Shown: piece by piece, positions 23,904-36,353 of the stretch
How the letters are laid out: every line of letters starts with the position of its first letter
Position numbering within the stretch: position 1 is the stretch's first letter
Source: Lonicera japonica
Taxonomy: Eukaryota; Streptophyta; Magnoliopsida; Dipsacales; Caprifoliaceae
Direction: 5' to 3'
Length of the DNA stretch: 64,000 nucleotides
NCBI GenBank assembly: GCA_021464415.1
Contig: CM038465.1
Span: forward strand, 80,386,919 to 80,450,918
Position numbers and translations under genes: made by a program
Notes under the pieces: model-generated
Databases searched by the model: none
What the model was told of the DNA's origin: nothing
The model's input: the letters and a program-made list of their open reading frames with translations, nothing else

Positions 23904-24504
23904 ATGGAAACATAGTAAATAATTGCTCAAGTGTATAAACAATTAATAGTAAAAAAAATATCATATCTTCTTGATATTCCAAAGAACCGAAAAGAAAGTA
24001 GTCAGTTCCTGGGAATGCATAAAAAAAAATAGAGGGACCGTTTGATTTCTGGAAACTGATGATTTAGGTTAGTCCTATATATATAATAAAACCAGCAAAA
24101 TCTTGTCAGTTGGAGCACAAATAACATGGAAATTCTATCAAGTTTATTCCTAAAATATAAAACAATAGTAGCACCTAGTATAAAGCGTCTATCTATGTTA
24201 ACCTCGGTCAAGTATCTATGTTAACCATATTGACAAAACAACAAAGGTCATCATAATCAGACATATCTATGCTTTTATTTAGCATCACAATCTGTAAAAG
24301 TGCAAAAAGAAGAAAAAAAGAAAGAAGCTTTTTGCCTAACATCTTTGACTAATCAATTTTACCCCACTTCTTCTTTTCCTTGTTTGTTATGTGTCCTTCA
24401 ACTACAAGCAACTAATTCCTACTTTTTGTTATTCTGTTTCAATTCACACAATTTGACTGAAAATACCTAATAATTAAAGATCACCATTTACCTGTGTAGG
24501 CAAA
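23904..24504 (+). other. Upstream region of the LRR gene
   Basis: No gene. This stretch should hold the promoter and 5' UTR of the LRR gene at 24505, but I see no decisive core motif. Confidence 0.4.
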
Positions 24505-26349
24505 ATGGGCTCTCTGCTGCCATTATGGGTTCTTGTTGTTTTCAATCTCATGCTAGTTTTACAAGCATGTAACCCGGATGACCTCAAGGGTCTAACCGAT
24601 TTCAAGGCCGGGATTCGGTCCGACACTTCTGGCCGGTTAGACAAGTGGACCACCAGTCAGAGCTGCTGTGAGTGGGCTGGCATTTCTTGCCATAACATAA
24701 CCGGTAGAGTCACTGAGATCAATCTCCCTGGTTTCATTTCCTCGGGTGATTATGCTCCTTTCCAGTCTATTATGAACGGCTCTCTCTCTCCTTCTATCAC
24801 GCTTCTCACTTCCCTTGAAGTTCTCAATCTTGGCGGACTTATTCATCTGACCGGGCAGATCCCTCCGTCAATCAGTTTTAGACTCCCAAACTTACGAAAG
24901 CTCGTTCTCTTTGCCAACAAACTCAATGGTCCATTACCACAAAGTATCGGTAAGCTATCCAAACTTGAAGAAATGGACCTGCGCGAGAACAGGTTCTCTA
25001 GTTATCTCCCTTCTAGCCTTGGGAGTCTAACAAACCTTAAGAGTCTATATCTAAATTCTAATCGTTTCACAGGTTTAATTCCTGAATCTATTACAAACTT
25101 GACAAAATTGGTTTTCCTGTACCTCCAAGAAAATTCTCTGACCGGTCAAGTACCCGCAAATATTGGCAATTTACAGGAGTTGAACGAGCTCGATCTTTCC
25201 ACCAATTCACTAATCGGAAAGATTCCGTTTTCTATGACTAAACTAAATGCCGTCTCAGTTATCTACCTGAACAACAATCATCTCGAGGGAGAGATTCCGT
25301 TTCCTTCAAGATCCGGGGAAATGACCTCCCTACAATTTCTACGACTGCAGGATAACTGTCTCACCGGAGGGATACCTTCCACTTTTGCATACCTGACTTC
25401 TCTCCAGAGGGTAAACCTAGCAAATAACCAGCTCAATGGGTCTCTTCCTTCAAGTTTAGGTAATCTAAAGTCTTTAACAGAGTTATATCTTGATGGTAAC
25501 CGGTTATCTCATCAAATACCGAGCTCAATAGGCCACCTTTCTCAGCTTCAAACTTTTAGAATTTCTCACAACAAGATTCAAGGACTGTTGCCTCACCAGA
25601 TATCTTCGCTCCAAAATCTTCAAACACTTGATCTTTCATTCAACCGTTTAAACCTATCTTACATTCCTGAGTGGCTCATAGAATTGCCATCACTTTATCA
25701 GCTTTACTTGGCCGGATGCGGCATCCATGGGCAAATCCCAGAGTATCTTCAATCAAGAAGCTCATTACAAGAACTCGACTTATCGGCGAACCATCTCACA
25801 GGGACCATGCCTGCATGGTTCGGGAACCTGACTGCACTCTATGCTTTAAACCTCTCTGTTAATTCACTCGGTTCAATGATCCCAAAGACTATCACCAAAC
25901 TAGGAAGCTTGAGGGTGCTCGACCTCCATTCGAATAAGCTAACAGGCTCGATAAATCAGGTTTTCGAGATAGAAACCACGTTTGGAGGAGGTTCGTTGAC
26001 ATATGTTGATCTTTCGCATAATGTTCTCAAAGGTATATTGCCAAGTTCGATAGCGAAATTCCAAACAATGCAGAGTCTGGATTTGAGCCACAATAAGTTG
26101 AGTTCTAACTTACCAGAATCGCTGGCGAATGTTACTTCATTGGAGAGGCTGAAGCTGCAGGGGAACCGGTTTACGGGTACTATTCCAATTGGGTTTTTGA
26201 AGTTGAGAAAGCTCAAAGAAATGGATTTGTCAGATAATCTTTTGATGGGGAGAATCCCTTATGGGAAGCCTCTTTGCGATTTCCCAAAGAGTTCTTACTC
26301 GGGTAACCAAGGTTTATGTGGTACACCCCTAAGTCCTTGTAAAGCTTGA
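24505..26349 (+). CDS. Secreted leucine-rich repeat protein (DRT100/PGIP-like family)
   Basis: Single uninterrupted frame of 614 codons. Residues 1-21 form a signal peptide (LLPLWVLVVFNLMLVLQA). A plant LRR N-cap follows (CNPDDLKGLTDFKAGI and CCEWAGISC). About 20 plant-type extracellular LRRs (LxxLxxLxLxxNxLxGxIPxx) run from about residue 82 to 590. The end is GLCGTPLSPCKA, a C-cap very like that of the Arabidopsis At1g33590/At5g23400 group of LRR proteins. There is no transmembrane helix and no kinase domain, so the product should be a soluble cell-wall or apoplastic protein rather than a receptor kinase. Several NxS/T glycosylation sites are present (for example NIT, NGS, NLT, NLS). The start has good context (AAAATGGG). 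Partner or ligand is unknown, and polygalacturonase inhibition is only one possibility. The gene is intact and intronless. Confidence 0.92.
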   Translation: MGSLLPLWVLVVFNLMLVLQACNPDDLKGLTDFKAGIRSDTSGRLDKWTTSQSCCEWAGISCHNITGRVTEINLPGFISSGDYAPFQSIMNGSLSPSITLLTSLEVLNLGGLIHLTGQIPPSISFRLPNLRKLVLFANKLNGPLPQSIGKLSKLEEMDLRENRFSSYLPSSLGSLTNLKSLYLNSNRFTGLIPESITNLTKLVFLYLQENSLTGQVPANIGNLQELNELDLSTNSLIGKIPFSMTKLNAVSVIYLNNNHLEGEIPFPSRSGEMTSLQFLRLQDNCLTGGIPSTFAYLTSLQRVNLANNQLNGSLPSSLGNLKSLTELYLDGNRLSHQIPSSIGHLSQLQTFRISHNKIQGLLPHQISSLQNLQTLDLSFNRLNLSYIPEWLIELPSLYQLYLAGCGIHGQIPEYLQSRSSLQELDLSANHLTGTMPAWFGNLTALYALNLSVNSLGSMIPKTITKLGSLRVLDLHSNKLTGSINQVFEIETTFGGGSLTYVDLSHNVLKGILPSSIAKFQTMQSLDLSHNKLSSNLPESLANVTSLERLKLQGNRFTGTIPIGFLKLRKLKEMDLSDNLLMGRIPYGKPLCDFPKSSYSGNQGLCGTPLSPCKA

Positions 26350-26846
26350 ATTTAGAATGTTTTGTTTTCTTGAACAACTTTACAAATTCAGCAAAAGATT
26401 GTAAACTGATTCTCAAAATTATCTAATATCAAGGCATAGTCCTATATATACATGTATTTTAGATATGTATAGACAAGTATATGCAAGTATGGATTTGTCA
26501 AATGCCACTTTTCATTTTCAGTTCCAGTAGTAAAAAGAAAACAAAAAATTGTTGTGTTATTAGCGACAAAAGGAGCAGTGTTAGCGTGTCACCTCTACAA
26601 AGTGAAACTTTATCCTCCCTCTCACCAAATAATGTCACAAAATATCGAACAAGCTAACCTAACTCATGCTTTACCTATTTTATTCCCAAAAAATTACATT
26701 GCATAAGGAATTAGGATACACTTTTTCGGTTTTCAAGATTTGTACAATCCGTTGTAAGTGTGCACAAGCACATAAAGGCACAAAAGCTTCAGCAAAATAG
26801 TTTGTGTTACTGAAGTACACATAGCCTTACAGTGCTCGTGCATTTG
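26350..26846. other. Convergent intergenic region between LRR and EDR2-like genes
   Basis: The two genes point towards each other across about 500 bp. It should hold both 3' UTRs and terminators. No other feature was seen. Confidence 0.5.
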
Positions 26847-29800
26847 TCAAAGGGTCTCTTGACTTGACGTCAGTTGCTGGTAATTCATGTAATCTATTCC
26901 ATTTAACCTTACACAACAAAAGACCTGCTCCGGCAACTCCTCTGCTTTGTTTCCCTGATTTAATATAGAAACATTACTTTAATATGAGACAAAAAAGAAA
27001 GAACGAAAGTAGCTTAAACTAATTCAAGTATTGAATAGGCTTACCTGAATTGTGAGGCCAAAATCCAAGATACAGTACTTTAATCTATCTAGGAATGATT
27101 CAAACCCCTTCCTAGAGATGTAACTAAATTTGTGCATATCCAAATCGATCTCCAAATAATTTTCTCCCTGTAACAAGTTGACACCGCTATTGGTATGACA
27201 ACGGAATTTTAACAAATGAATTGAAGATAAGGTAAAACTGAAAGTTATTTAAACCAACAAATAAGAAAAATCAGAAAACTTACTGAGTAAAAGTCATGTT
27301 GAGGACGTGAAAGAACGGGCTTTTCATTGTAAGCATTCATAAGCTTTTTTTCTGCTGAACTTATTGGAAGGTCTTCCACATTTGCAATGCGCCCCAATAT
27401 CTTCAACCTCTCCCTAAAGGGTACGAGGGTCTCTGACTTAAAACCTTTTACCTTTTCTACATCATCATTAAGTAACTTCTGCTTCCCCATAAATTTGCAT
27501 TAAGAAGCATATCAGAAAAATACAAGATTCAATTCGTGCATTACGTACGTATGTATGAAATGACTTTTCTTGGGAAGGAATAGAGATGTAGTTCACTTAC
27601 TCTCATGCTTTCTTGGAAGTGGGATGGAAGTTCCTTTGAGTAGCTTTCAGAAAGTTTGAAGTACAAAACAAAATTGATTCCTTCCCCATCAATTTCACTC
27701 TGGAAAAAAGTGGCAGGGTATAGTGGAATCTGTTGAACGCACCAAAAAATATGTGTCAAAGTAGAAAGAAAATAAGAATAACAAGAATATCTAGTGACAA
27801 GAAAAGAAGGAAGAAAATAACCAAAAAAATAAATAAATAATATGCAAGCAGAAGGAAAAATAAAAAGGTGAGATTACCTGAACATTTACAACAAGGATTG
27901 GTGGAAGTTCCCCCGAAGAACTAATAACAGGGAGCTCCACAAACCGAGCAACATGACTAATTTTTCTCTGAGACAAAAAAACATCAACACCGAATGGATA
28001 ATATGCAGCATAATTAGGAGCATGTTCCTTCCTTTTATCCCTGATAAATAAACAAATAAATAATTATGCCAAGACATGCACAAAACAATCAGTATCACTA
28101 TGAAGTGATGATTGTGATCAAAAGAGTTTCATAAACATTGCATATGCATGTGATTAAGTCAAGTGGTAGCGTTTACCTTAAATAAGTCTCACCCCGAACT
28201 CTGAAAGTACTTGGATCAATACTTGACCAAGAATCCAGTATGTCCTTCTCTAATGGGCAAAATGGTACTTGTGAACCAGCTATTGGTCGTTCCAACGGCG
28301 GCTTCAAAGAAACTACGAGACCAGGAACACAAATACTTTTTGTGACTAATATTTGAAGCTTTGATGATCGACCAATAATAATGAACAAGATATATATAAA
28401 TCATAAAAGTTAGCAGTAACAGAACTCACATAAATTGGCATTAGGATGTTTAAGAGCTGCTTTTTTCCTTGAACTCGGGGGACTAGTGCTTAAAGATCTT
28501 CGCTTTTCAGCAGAGGGGACAGTAGAAGTAATACAAGGCAAACAGGCGTTTGGAAGGATTCCACGGCTATCCAACAAAACATCCTCCCTCCCACAATATT
28601 CCTCTGCATTCAAGGACATTGCATCAACAAAAACGGGGTGGAAGTCATTTGCATGTCCATGTCCATCAGATTTTGGTCGGCCCTCATCATCCCGGCTGAA
28701 TGATTTTTTAACACCGAGATCTTCAAGATTAACATCTCTCAGAGAAGCAATACTTAATCTGAATACACCTTCAGATCCATTTAGAGATGGCACTTCTGCA
28801 GATATAAATTGCATTTTATCAAAATAGGGAGGAGAAAAATAAATTCGAATACTCCCTCCGTCTGAAAAAGATGGCCCCGCTTCCCTTTTCGGGGTACATC
28901 AGATTGATATTCCCATTTCCTTTCTCTGGACATAATCATATACCAGTTCTAACAGTAGAAAATGAGTTGTGTTCTTGAACATTAATTATGTTGAAGTAGT
29001 TGTTTTCTTAAACAGCAGCAAAGTCAAAGTGGTTTATTTTTTTAGATGGAGTGAGTACTATTTTTTCAAATGTGATAAAAACAAAAGAAAAAAAATACCA
29101 TCGAGAACGCTTTGGAAATCTTCTTCACTTTGATCTTCTTCGAGTATTGCAACAGAGTCAAACCATGCCTCATCAAGACTTGCTGGAGCATCACATGGCA
29201 GTAAAAATCAAAATATGTTAGCTATAAGAGAAATATACCGAATAATAATTGCAGTTATAAACCAAGTTTTAGCACGAAAAACAGGTCAAAGAACGAAGAA
29301 ATTTCAAACATTGGTTAGTTAGCAGATAAAATTATCCCTAACGTCCATTAAAATCAAATAGAAGAGACTTTTGAAGGTATTCCAGACTTTCGAATGAACT
29401 TAGAATAAAGGCTCAAGTAAAGGTATTCGGCAACCCAAAAATGAGCTTTGATGAGATCGAAAAAGAAGAGTAATTGATAACTTATTGAAGACAAAATCCA
29501 GTAGTAACTTCCAAAGAATGGACACACAAAATTGGTGTGTACAATTAGACATATAGAATCAACGAAATAAATAAGTGAAACGAAAAGAAAAGAAACTCTA
29601 TCCACCTCTTTGGAGATAATTGCAGTCAGAGTTGTCTCTAACTTTGGACAATCAGCCCATCTCTTCTACCATCAATGTTTGAAGCTAAAATAGGCCAAAC
29701 TCCAACCACTATAAAGAATTTTAAAATTTTTTAAATTCCTACCACAGTGAGAAGAACAGAAAACTGCTACCCAATTCATAGAATTTCACGTAGGTTGTTA

Positions 29801-30426
29801 ATCTTACATGTTGTCTCTACCCAAATTTAATTATATATATATATATGTAAAGTCAAATTAATGTCTAAAGTTTTTTGTTTTTTTTTTTGGCAAAATGTAA
29901 ACCAAACCTTGCAATCAAGATATCAAAATAACTTTTTTGTAAAGAACACAGCCATTAAATTTAATTATATACGAACTAATATTATAATTAAGCTGCGTGC
30001 AGTCCATATTTCAATCCTCTAGCATAAGAAGAAAATTAACTCAACCCAATCTAAATCAAAATTCCATCGAAATTTAATGCTAGATCAAAACTCTAGATTC
30101 CCAATATTCCATCTTTCTAACAAAGGCGGCCCATGAGAAGTTGGAAACTAGACGGTAAAGATAAAAATAGCCCTCAAAAGTATTTATCAAACTTTAATTT
30201 TACATCAATGTAATATATAAATATGAAAAAAAAAATCAAACAAGCTAATATTTGTAAATATAAGAATATCACTAAAACATTTCTTTTTATGGACTTGAAT
30301 TACTATAAAAATGACCCTTCAATTATTATTTGAAATGGGACATTTTCTGCACAGGGGTTAGGCAATGGCCTAACTTACTAAATGTAGGCACCTCCGCTTG
30401 TTAATATATGTGTATAATATATAAAT

Positions 30427-30472
<46 letters not shown>

Positions 30473-30678
30473 GGGGGAGAACCGTGGATAGTATTGTTGA
30501 AGGAGGAGCGATCAGGAGCAACGGACTTATCAACTTTGCTCAAGGATCGATCAGAAGAAATACGAGAGGAGGCACAGTAGTGTTTTATTACTTTCCTTCG
30601 CCTCCTCAACTTCTTTTTCTTCGACGAACGTAACCGACCGCCTACGCAATTTTCCGGCGTCGATACACAAGCTCCCAT
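26847..30678 (-). CDS. EDR2-like protein, DUF1336 (EDR2_C) domain
   Basis: Nine minus-strand exons join in frame: 30678-30483, 29182-29099, 28795-28430, 28345-28177, 28040-27878, 27729-27601, 27478-27284, 27167-27045 and 26954-26847. They give 510 aa, close to the roughly 510 of Arabidopsis homologues. The start [19 protein letters not shown] has Gly2 and Cys4, the pattern for N-myristoylation plus palmitoylation, followed by a Lys/Arg-rich stretch. Exon 2 encodes [20 protein letters not shown]. The DUF1336 domain fills exons 4-9: [70 protein letters not shown] and [20 protein letters not shown]. It lacks the START/PH part of full EDR2. The family is linked to defence and cell-death control through EDR2, but the role of short members is unknown. 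The exon 4 acceptor is the least certain border. An upstream in-frame extension lacks an ATG, so 30678 is the start. Confidence 0.93.
28852..29055. mobile_element. Stowaway-type MITE in intron 2 of the EDR2-like gene
   Basis: It begins CTCCCTCCGTCTGAAAAAGA and ends with the inverted counterpart TTTTTTTAGATGGAGTGAG. It is flanked by TA at 28850-28851 and 29056-29057, the Tc1/mariner TSD. At 204 bp it is a typical Stowaway length. It sits between exons 2 and 3 and leaves splice sites intact. Confidence 0.92.
30429..30469. repeat. (AG)n microsatellite just inside intron 1
   Basis: About 20 AG repeats, which read as a CT tract on the minus (coding) strand, start roughly 12 bases downstream of the intron 1 donor. 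A second CT/AG tract lies upstream of the start codon near 30846-30868, and a TA tract at about 30902-30920. Confidence 0.95.
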
Positions 30679-32005
30679 CTCCACAGAGGCCAAAATCAAA
30701 GCACCACTTCGCACTAATTACCGCAAACGATCAAATATAAACAAAAATCCAGTCCATTCTAGAGAGAAAAGAGATCAAGCGTAACATACAATTAACCAAA
30801 AATTAAATTAGATAGGAAGCATCGCTTGTCTCTTTCTCTACCTATTCTCTCTCTCTCTCTCTCTCTCTCCTCTTTGATTTGATTTTTTCTCTCTAGCTCG
30901 CTATATATATATATATATATTTTATACGAATATTAAATTATAATGGCTTGTGGCTTCTGATTTTACAGAGCCTCTCTATCTAATAGTATTAAGATTAAAA
31001 AAAAAGAAAAGAAAAGAAAGATATAAATGAAAGAGAGAGAGAGTCAATATATACACGCTCGAATACGGACGGCAGTTGCCTTCTCTCAAGCCTGCGACAA
31101 GGGGATATTCAACGACCGGCAAAAGAGGGACCCACTAGAGAAAAGCCACGTGGCTGAATCGTGGGTGGGTATTATGTGAACGTGTGGACATTCCGGCAAA
31201 ATAATTTTAAACGTTACTGTCTTTTTTCAGCCGGAATGGATGTCGAAAGATCTTTAACTAAAAAGACCAAAGGACTGTTTGGTTTTGCCACTTATAAATA
31301 TGTTTATATTTACAATTACAATTACAATTACAATTACAATGCAATCGCCCTCTCTATGCGTCTCCAATTACAATGCCTTTCTGGCTAACAGTAAAGGTTA
31401 GTCAACAAACCATAACAAGACTGCGATTGTAAAAATTAAAAAAGGAATTACGTAAACAAATATTAATTTTTTTTAAGTAAAATTAACAAAAGTATATAGT
31501 ACTTCAAATAATAAAAATAACTTTTAAATTATGATATAATTAAGAAAACCATTCTGGTGTTCCAAGTATAACTAAGCAAAAAAACAAGAATCGAATCAAA
31601 CAATGAAAGCAATTTGTACATAATATTCATTGTTGAAAGATTAAAAGTTCAAAAAAAAAAATATATATATATATATATATCTGAATGTTTACTCACTTTT
31701 TTTCACTCTCTCACACATGCTGAATTTGGCACAATAATTCAGAGATGCATTACTTAATAAGTTAATATAGTATGATATTTCAAAAACATTAATCTTCACC
31801 GAATTATTATCTTACATCTGGCAACTTAGTGCCGAAATATCATACAAGATTCAACAATTTATTGCGGATTTAGTATACCACATTTGGCAATGTATAGCCA
31901 ATTGAAGAGAAATAACTACACATTTAAATCATTCTTCTACCTTTGAACAATGTGTAACAAAATAACAAAGATATATATGTATTAAAAAAAACATCAATTC
32001 TTCCT
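30679..32005. other. Upstream region of the EDR2-like gene and intergenic DNA
   Basis: It holds the presumed promoter and 5' UTR of the EDR2-like gene on the minus strand. It also has a perfect-looking hexamer tract of ATTACA at 31311-31340 and a TA tract at about 31661-31680. No gene was seen. Confidence 0.5.
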
Positions 32006-32390
32006 GGGTAATTAATGGCCCCTAAAGTTTGATCCGAATCACTCGCTTGTCCCTAAAGTTCAATTTTTGATTAAAGCATTTTTAAAGTTTTTAATTTTCC
32101 CTCACTCGTCCAAAACTAGATACCCTATTAAAAAGATCGATGGAAAACACGCGTGATTATCCAAGCCACTCTTTTAAGGGGTATTTTTGGATGATTCAAT
32201 AGAAATTAAAAACTTTAAGGATACTTCAATCAAAATTAGAAACTTTAGGGATGCTTAAACTTAAATTAGAAATTTTAAGGATATTTCAACCAAAATAAAA
32301 AACTTTAAGGATGCTTCAACTGAAAATTGAACTTTAGGGACAAGCGAGATATTTGGGTCAAACATTGGTGGTCATTTTTGCTAATTACCC
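32006..32390. mobile_element. Mutator-type MITE, nearly full inverted repeat
   Basis: The ends are GGGTAATTA and TAATTACCC. Arms of about 100 bp share CTCGCTTGTCCCTAAAGTTC. Flanking 9-mers ATTCTTCCT (31997-32005) and ATTCTTGCT (32391-32399) match at 8 of 9. The middle repeats AAACTTTAAGGATGCTTCAA variants. No coding capacity. Confidence 0.88.
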
Positions 32391-32451
32391 ATTCTTGCTC
32401 ATAAACAACCTAAAAAATGGTGTAATGCACGAAAAGGTTAGATTTATTTTA

Positions 32452-33920
32452 GGCAGTGATATTTACATCCTTAAATGTATCACAAACACCCTCCATCTCA
32501 TTGACACCCCCTCACTATATTTTTATCTCACAAACACCCTACTTTTTTAAAAACATATTTAACGCCACTTGCGAATGATATGAGAATTAAGTCATATATA
32601 CTTGGTCCAAATGAGGAGAGTTTGTTGCTATACATTCTACTTAAATGATGCGATGGGGGTGCTGAGGCTACTAGCCACTTTTTAAGTTAAATTTGCCTAA
32701 TGAAGGGAGAGTTTCTTCACACATACTCGGCCTAAATGAGAAGAGTTCTTATATAAAAACTCGCCTAACATGAGGCATGGGAGTGATGAAGGCTACACAT
32801 TCAATTTCACTAAACTGGCACACTCATTCATGGTATAATAACAAATGGTATACGTAATAAAAAGAGCATGATTTGTTTATTCATTCATATAACAAAAGTT
32901 ATATATAAGAGTTTTACATATTCGCTTCAATTTCTTCAGTTAAAGCCAACTTCATTAAAAAAAATACATATATGACATTTAAAAGATCAATTTGACCTAA
33001 CATCATAAAAAAATACATATATGACATTTACATTTTCAATTCATATTGACTTCAAAAAAAAATTACACATATAAGAGCTTTATATATTTAATTCAACCCG
33101 CCTTAAAAAAAAATTTGGGGCCTTCGACTTGGGTCTTCATTGCATGTCTCTCTTTCATTGCTAAATTTATTACCACCATCGGATTTAAGATCAATACAAT
33201 TTATTTGAGAAAGATGATCTTTTTCAACATCACTAAACTTATGACTAAAATAGTAATTTACTTTTGAAGGGTAGTTTAATGCAAACTCAATTCTCTTGGA
33301 TAAAGTGTGTTTATACACACTCAGTCCACTAGGGGAGAGTGTGTTAATTTGTACACACTCGGCTTACTTAGGGAGAGTTATAGTTGACTAGCTCTCCTTA
33401 TATAAATCGAGTGAGGCCTGAACATAATTCGTTTTGTGCTCTGTTTTAGGAATTATATGTCAATTTGAATGATGTATGAAAGATTATGTACACATTAAAA
33501 CACTAATAATAACAACTGCAATACCTATTTTGTTTGATTTTGGAATGAAATGTCACCACCAACTTTCTCTTGAACTTATTCTTTTTTTATATACCATCTC
33601 AAGTCCAATGCTTCTTTTTTATAATAATTCAAACTTCAAGCTACCCACCAATAATGTGTATAGTTCCATTTAGTTGTGATTTCAAATGGAGAAGACTCGA
33701 GTCTCTCTCTCTCTCGGTTAGCCTGTTGCCTTTACTTTATGATGATTAATGGGGGCAGGGGGAATGAGAGAAATGAGTTTAATTATTTGGGTTAATTTTA
33801 GATTAATTTATTTAAAATTAGATTAACTTATTAAGCTACATAGTGTTTATGATAAATAAGGGAGGTTGAAATGTGTTTTTAGTTAAATTCTGGAGGGGGT
33901 GTAAATATCAACATCCCCCC
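32452..33920. mobile_element. Non-autonomous TIR element, family A copy 2 (1.5 kb)
   Basis: The left end GGCAGTGATATTTACATCC is inverted at the right end TGTAAATATCAACATCCCCC. The last 80 bases, inverted, match 5985-6070 of copy 1, including GTTAAATTCTGG and TGTGTTTTTAGTT. The inner part repeats ACACTCGGCTTACTTAGGGAGAGT-like stretches. The AT-rich open frames here have no family likeness. Confidence 0.75.
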
Positions 33921-34340
33921 AAGGTTATTTTTACCATGTGTAGCAGTGAGATTAGAATAGAGATAATGAAATGTTGGATTTTCTTTTATTAAAAAATAGG
34001 CTTTTTTTAAAGAACAAATGTCACATTCTTTTTTTGACAAAGGACACATTTTTTTTTAAGATTAGTTTGAAAGACAACTTTAGTTATAAGGAAAATAATG
34101 TAATTTTATTTATTAATAATAAAATTTATAATGTTTTCTTAAACTACCCTTATTAAAGATAAACAATAACTAAATAAATTAAAATATTAAAATTAAATGG
34201 AAACAAAATAAAAACATAATTCAAACCAGTAAAAAGAGGAAAACTTAATTTCAAACAAAACAAACACCCGAAATGTTATCAAAAAGTCAACCAACAAGAT
34301 AAAAAACTTTTTGAAACATAAGATTGGCTCATACATCAGA

Positions 34341-35136
34341 CATAGGCGGAGCTATTAAAGGATAAGCGGAGGGCGAGCGGCCCCACTTGGTTTTGAATTT
34401 TTTTAATTATATATCGGGTATTTTTTGAAAAAAAAATTATACAGGGACTTATATGCAGAAACATATACTTGAGGACAACTAAATGAAAAAAAATTAAAAC
34501 TTTCAGTAAACCAAACCCACAAAACTCTTCTTTCTCACTTTAATTTCTTCTTCTCTCACACTCTTGGGTTTTTTTTTCTCTCAGCCATCTCTATTTTTTT
34601 TACTTCTCCATTCCTCCACATCCACTCATCCACGCCGCCACTGTTCCACCTCTACTCACCTGCTGTTTATTTCTCCATCACAAGCTCCTCCGCTCCTAGG
34701 TAATATTTCTAGATCTATTTTTCAAAATTAGGGATTGTATTATTTCTTGATTAGTTGCATTAGATTAGTTGTATTTCTTTATTAATTGCATAATATTAAG
34801 TGTATTTCTTTATTAATTGCATAATATTAAGTGTATTTCTTGAACTATTGATTATTTGATAAATTATTGAATATTTTGTGATTTAGGTTTAAACTGCTAA
34901 TTATTAAATATTAATTATACTATTGTGATTTAAGAATATTTTGTGATTTAGGAAATATTGCAATACTTTCAAAATATGAAAACCGTATAATGTTATTGTA
35001 ATTTTTTGTAATTGTTCGCATTTGCAATACTTTATTAATGGCTATTATGTTTGCGTTAAAATTTTAAGACTTTAAATATTATTTGGTCTGCTTTGAATTT
35101 CACCACCATTTGGTCCAAATCCTGGCTCTGCCAGTA
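34341..35136 (+). mobile_element. hAT-like non-autonomous element, family D copy 2
   Basis: The ends CATAGGCGGAGC and GCTCTGCCAGTA are imperfect inverted repeats. Flanking 8-mers ACATCAGA (34333-34340) and ACAACAGA (35137-35144) match at 7 of 8. The subterminal stretch GCGGCCCCACTTGGTTTTG resembles 16097-16984 in reverse orientation. Non-coding. Confidence 0.7.
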
Positions 35137-35491
35137 ACAACAGACATACATGTATTTAGTATATATAGACATATTGTCATACTGCAAAGATGAAAGCCAA
35201 ATGAAAGAAAAACCTGAAAAAAACAAAACGACCATGGAATAAATGACTTATGAGAATATGCTTAACACGAAATATGTATAACATGTAATTTAAAAAATGT
35301 TAATTGGGACTAAACATTGTCGCAACCTCATTCAAGACAAATATAAAAATAAAATAAAATAACTAAAATATAATAACAAATTTAGTGGCATGTTAAGTGG
35401 AGTTCAAATTCAATTCTAATAATAATTATCAAAAGCATTCAAAATTCAAAAAAGAAGTTGATAGAGTACATTAATAAATTGATTTACTCAG

Positions 35492-36353
35492 TCAGGCACA
35501 AGAAGACACGTGGTCGCCCACGTCAGCAATCAATACTATAGCGGAGAAGGAGCTCGAGAGCTCTGGCCTGGGTACCGTTTAAGAGTCTGAACTCCGAAGA
35601 GCATGCTTATTTGACCTAAGCATTGTCTTCGCACTCTCAATTTCAGAGCTCAAATGACAGAGCTCTTCCAACAAGTTCTGGAGATCTCTAATCAACCACT
35701 GTGTCAAAATAGGCGCAGACAGTACAGATAACTGTTACCAACTCCACCAACACCATCACAGAGCCTCTCTCAACTTTATTGAATGCCCACCAATAGCATT
35801 TAATGCATCGGAATACATGGAGAAGTAAGGTTAGAGTTAGTGATAATGAGGGATGGCTCAAGATCTACTCCGTGAGCTATCTCACATGTTGTTCCATCTG
35901 TTATATATATAAAGTATTTACTTCTCTCAATGACCAAGCTTTTACATAAAAGCCTTTTACATAAAAGCTTTTATCATTCACCTACAAAACAAGAGAATAG
36001 TACTCAAAGGAGATGTACAGAGAGAGATATAGCTCTAAAGCACGCATCAAAGCTCTAAGTATAAGGCATTTAGGCTCTGAGCGGCTTAGAACTCTTCTAA
36101 CTATAATATTACAAGGATATAATAGCTAGAGATATATCGTTTGTTTGTAATTTGAACCAAGTCATTATATTACAAAGCACCCTGAGCTCTTAACTCTATT
36201 TGCGAGAATATGACTAACCCATATTATCTTATATAGTGAACATCATCTATACATTATTGTCTTATTTTTGTTAACTTGCAATCAATTTGATTATTGTTCA
36301 ATCATTTGACTATGTGGTCAGAAATAGACTTGCTCTAAATTTTCACACTAACA
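35492..36353 (+). mobile_element. Ty3/gypsy 5' LTR
   Basis: The 3' border is set by TTTTGCGCTGTTTGTGGGAA, a decayed form of the gypsy primer-site and leader motif (TTTGGCGCCGT...GTGGGAA). A TATA-like TATATATAAAG occurs near 35905. No second LTR was found in the window, so the left border is approximate. Confidence 0.6.

Noticed and set aside
28435..28827. Plus-strand frame of 130 codons
   Set aside because: It is the antisense shadow of exon 3 of the EDR2-like gene.
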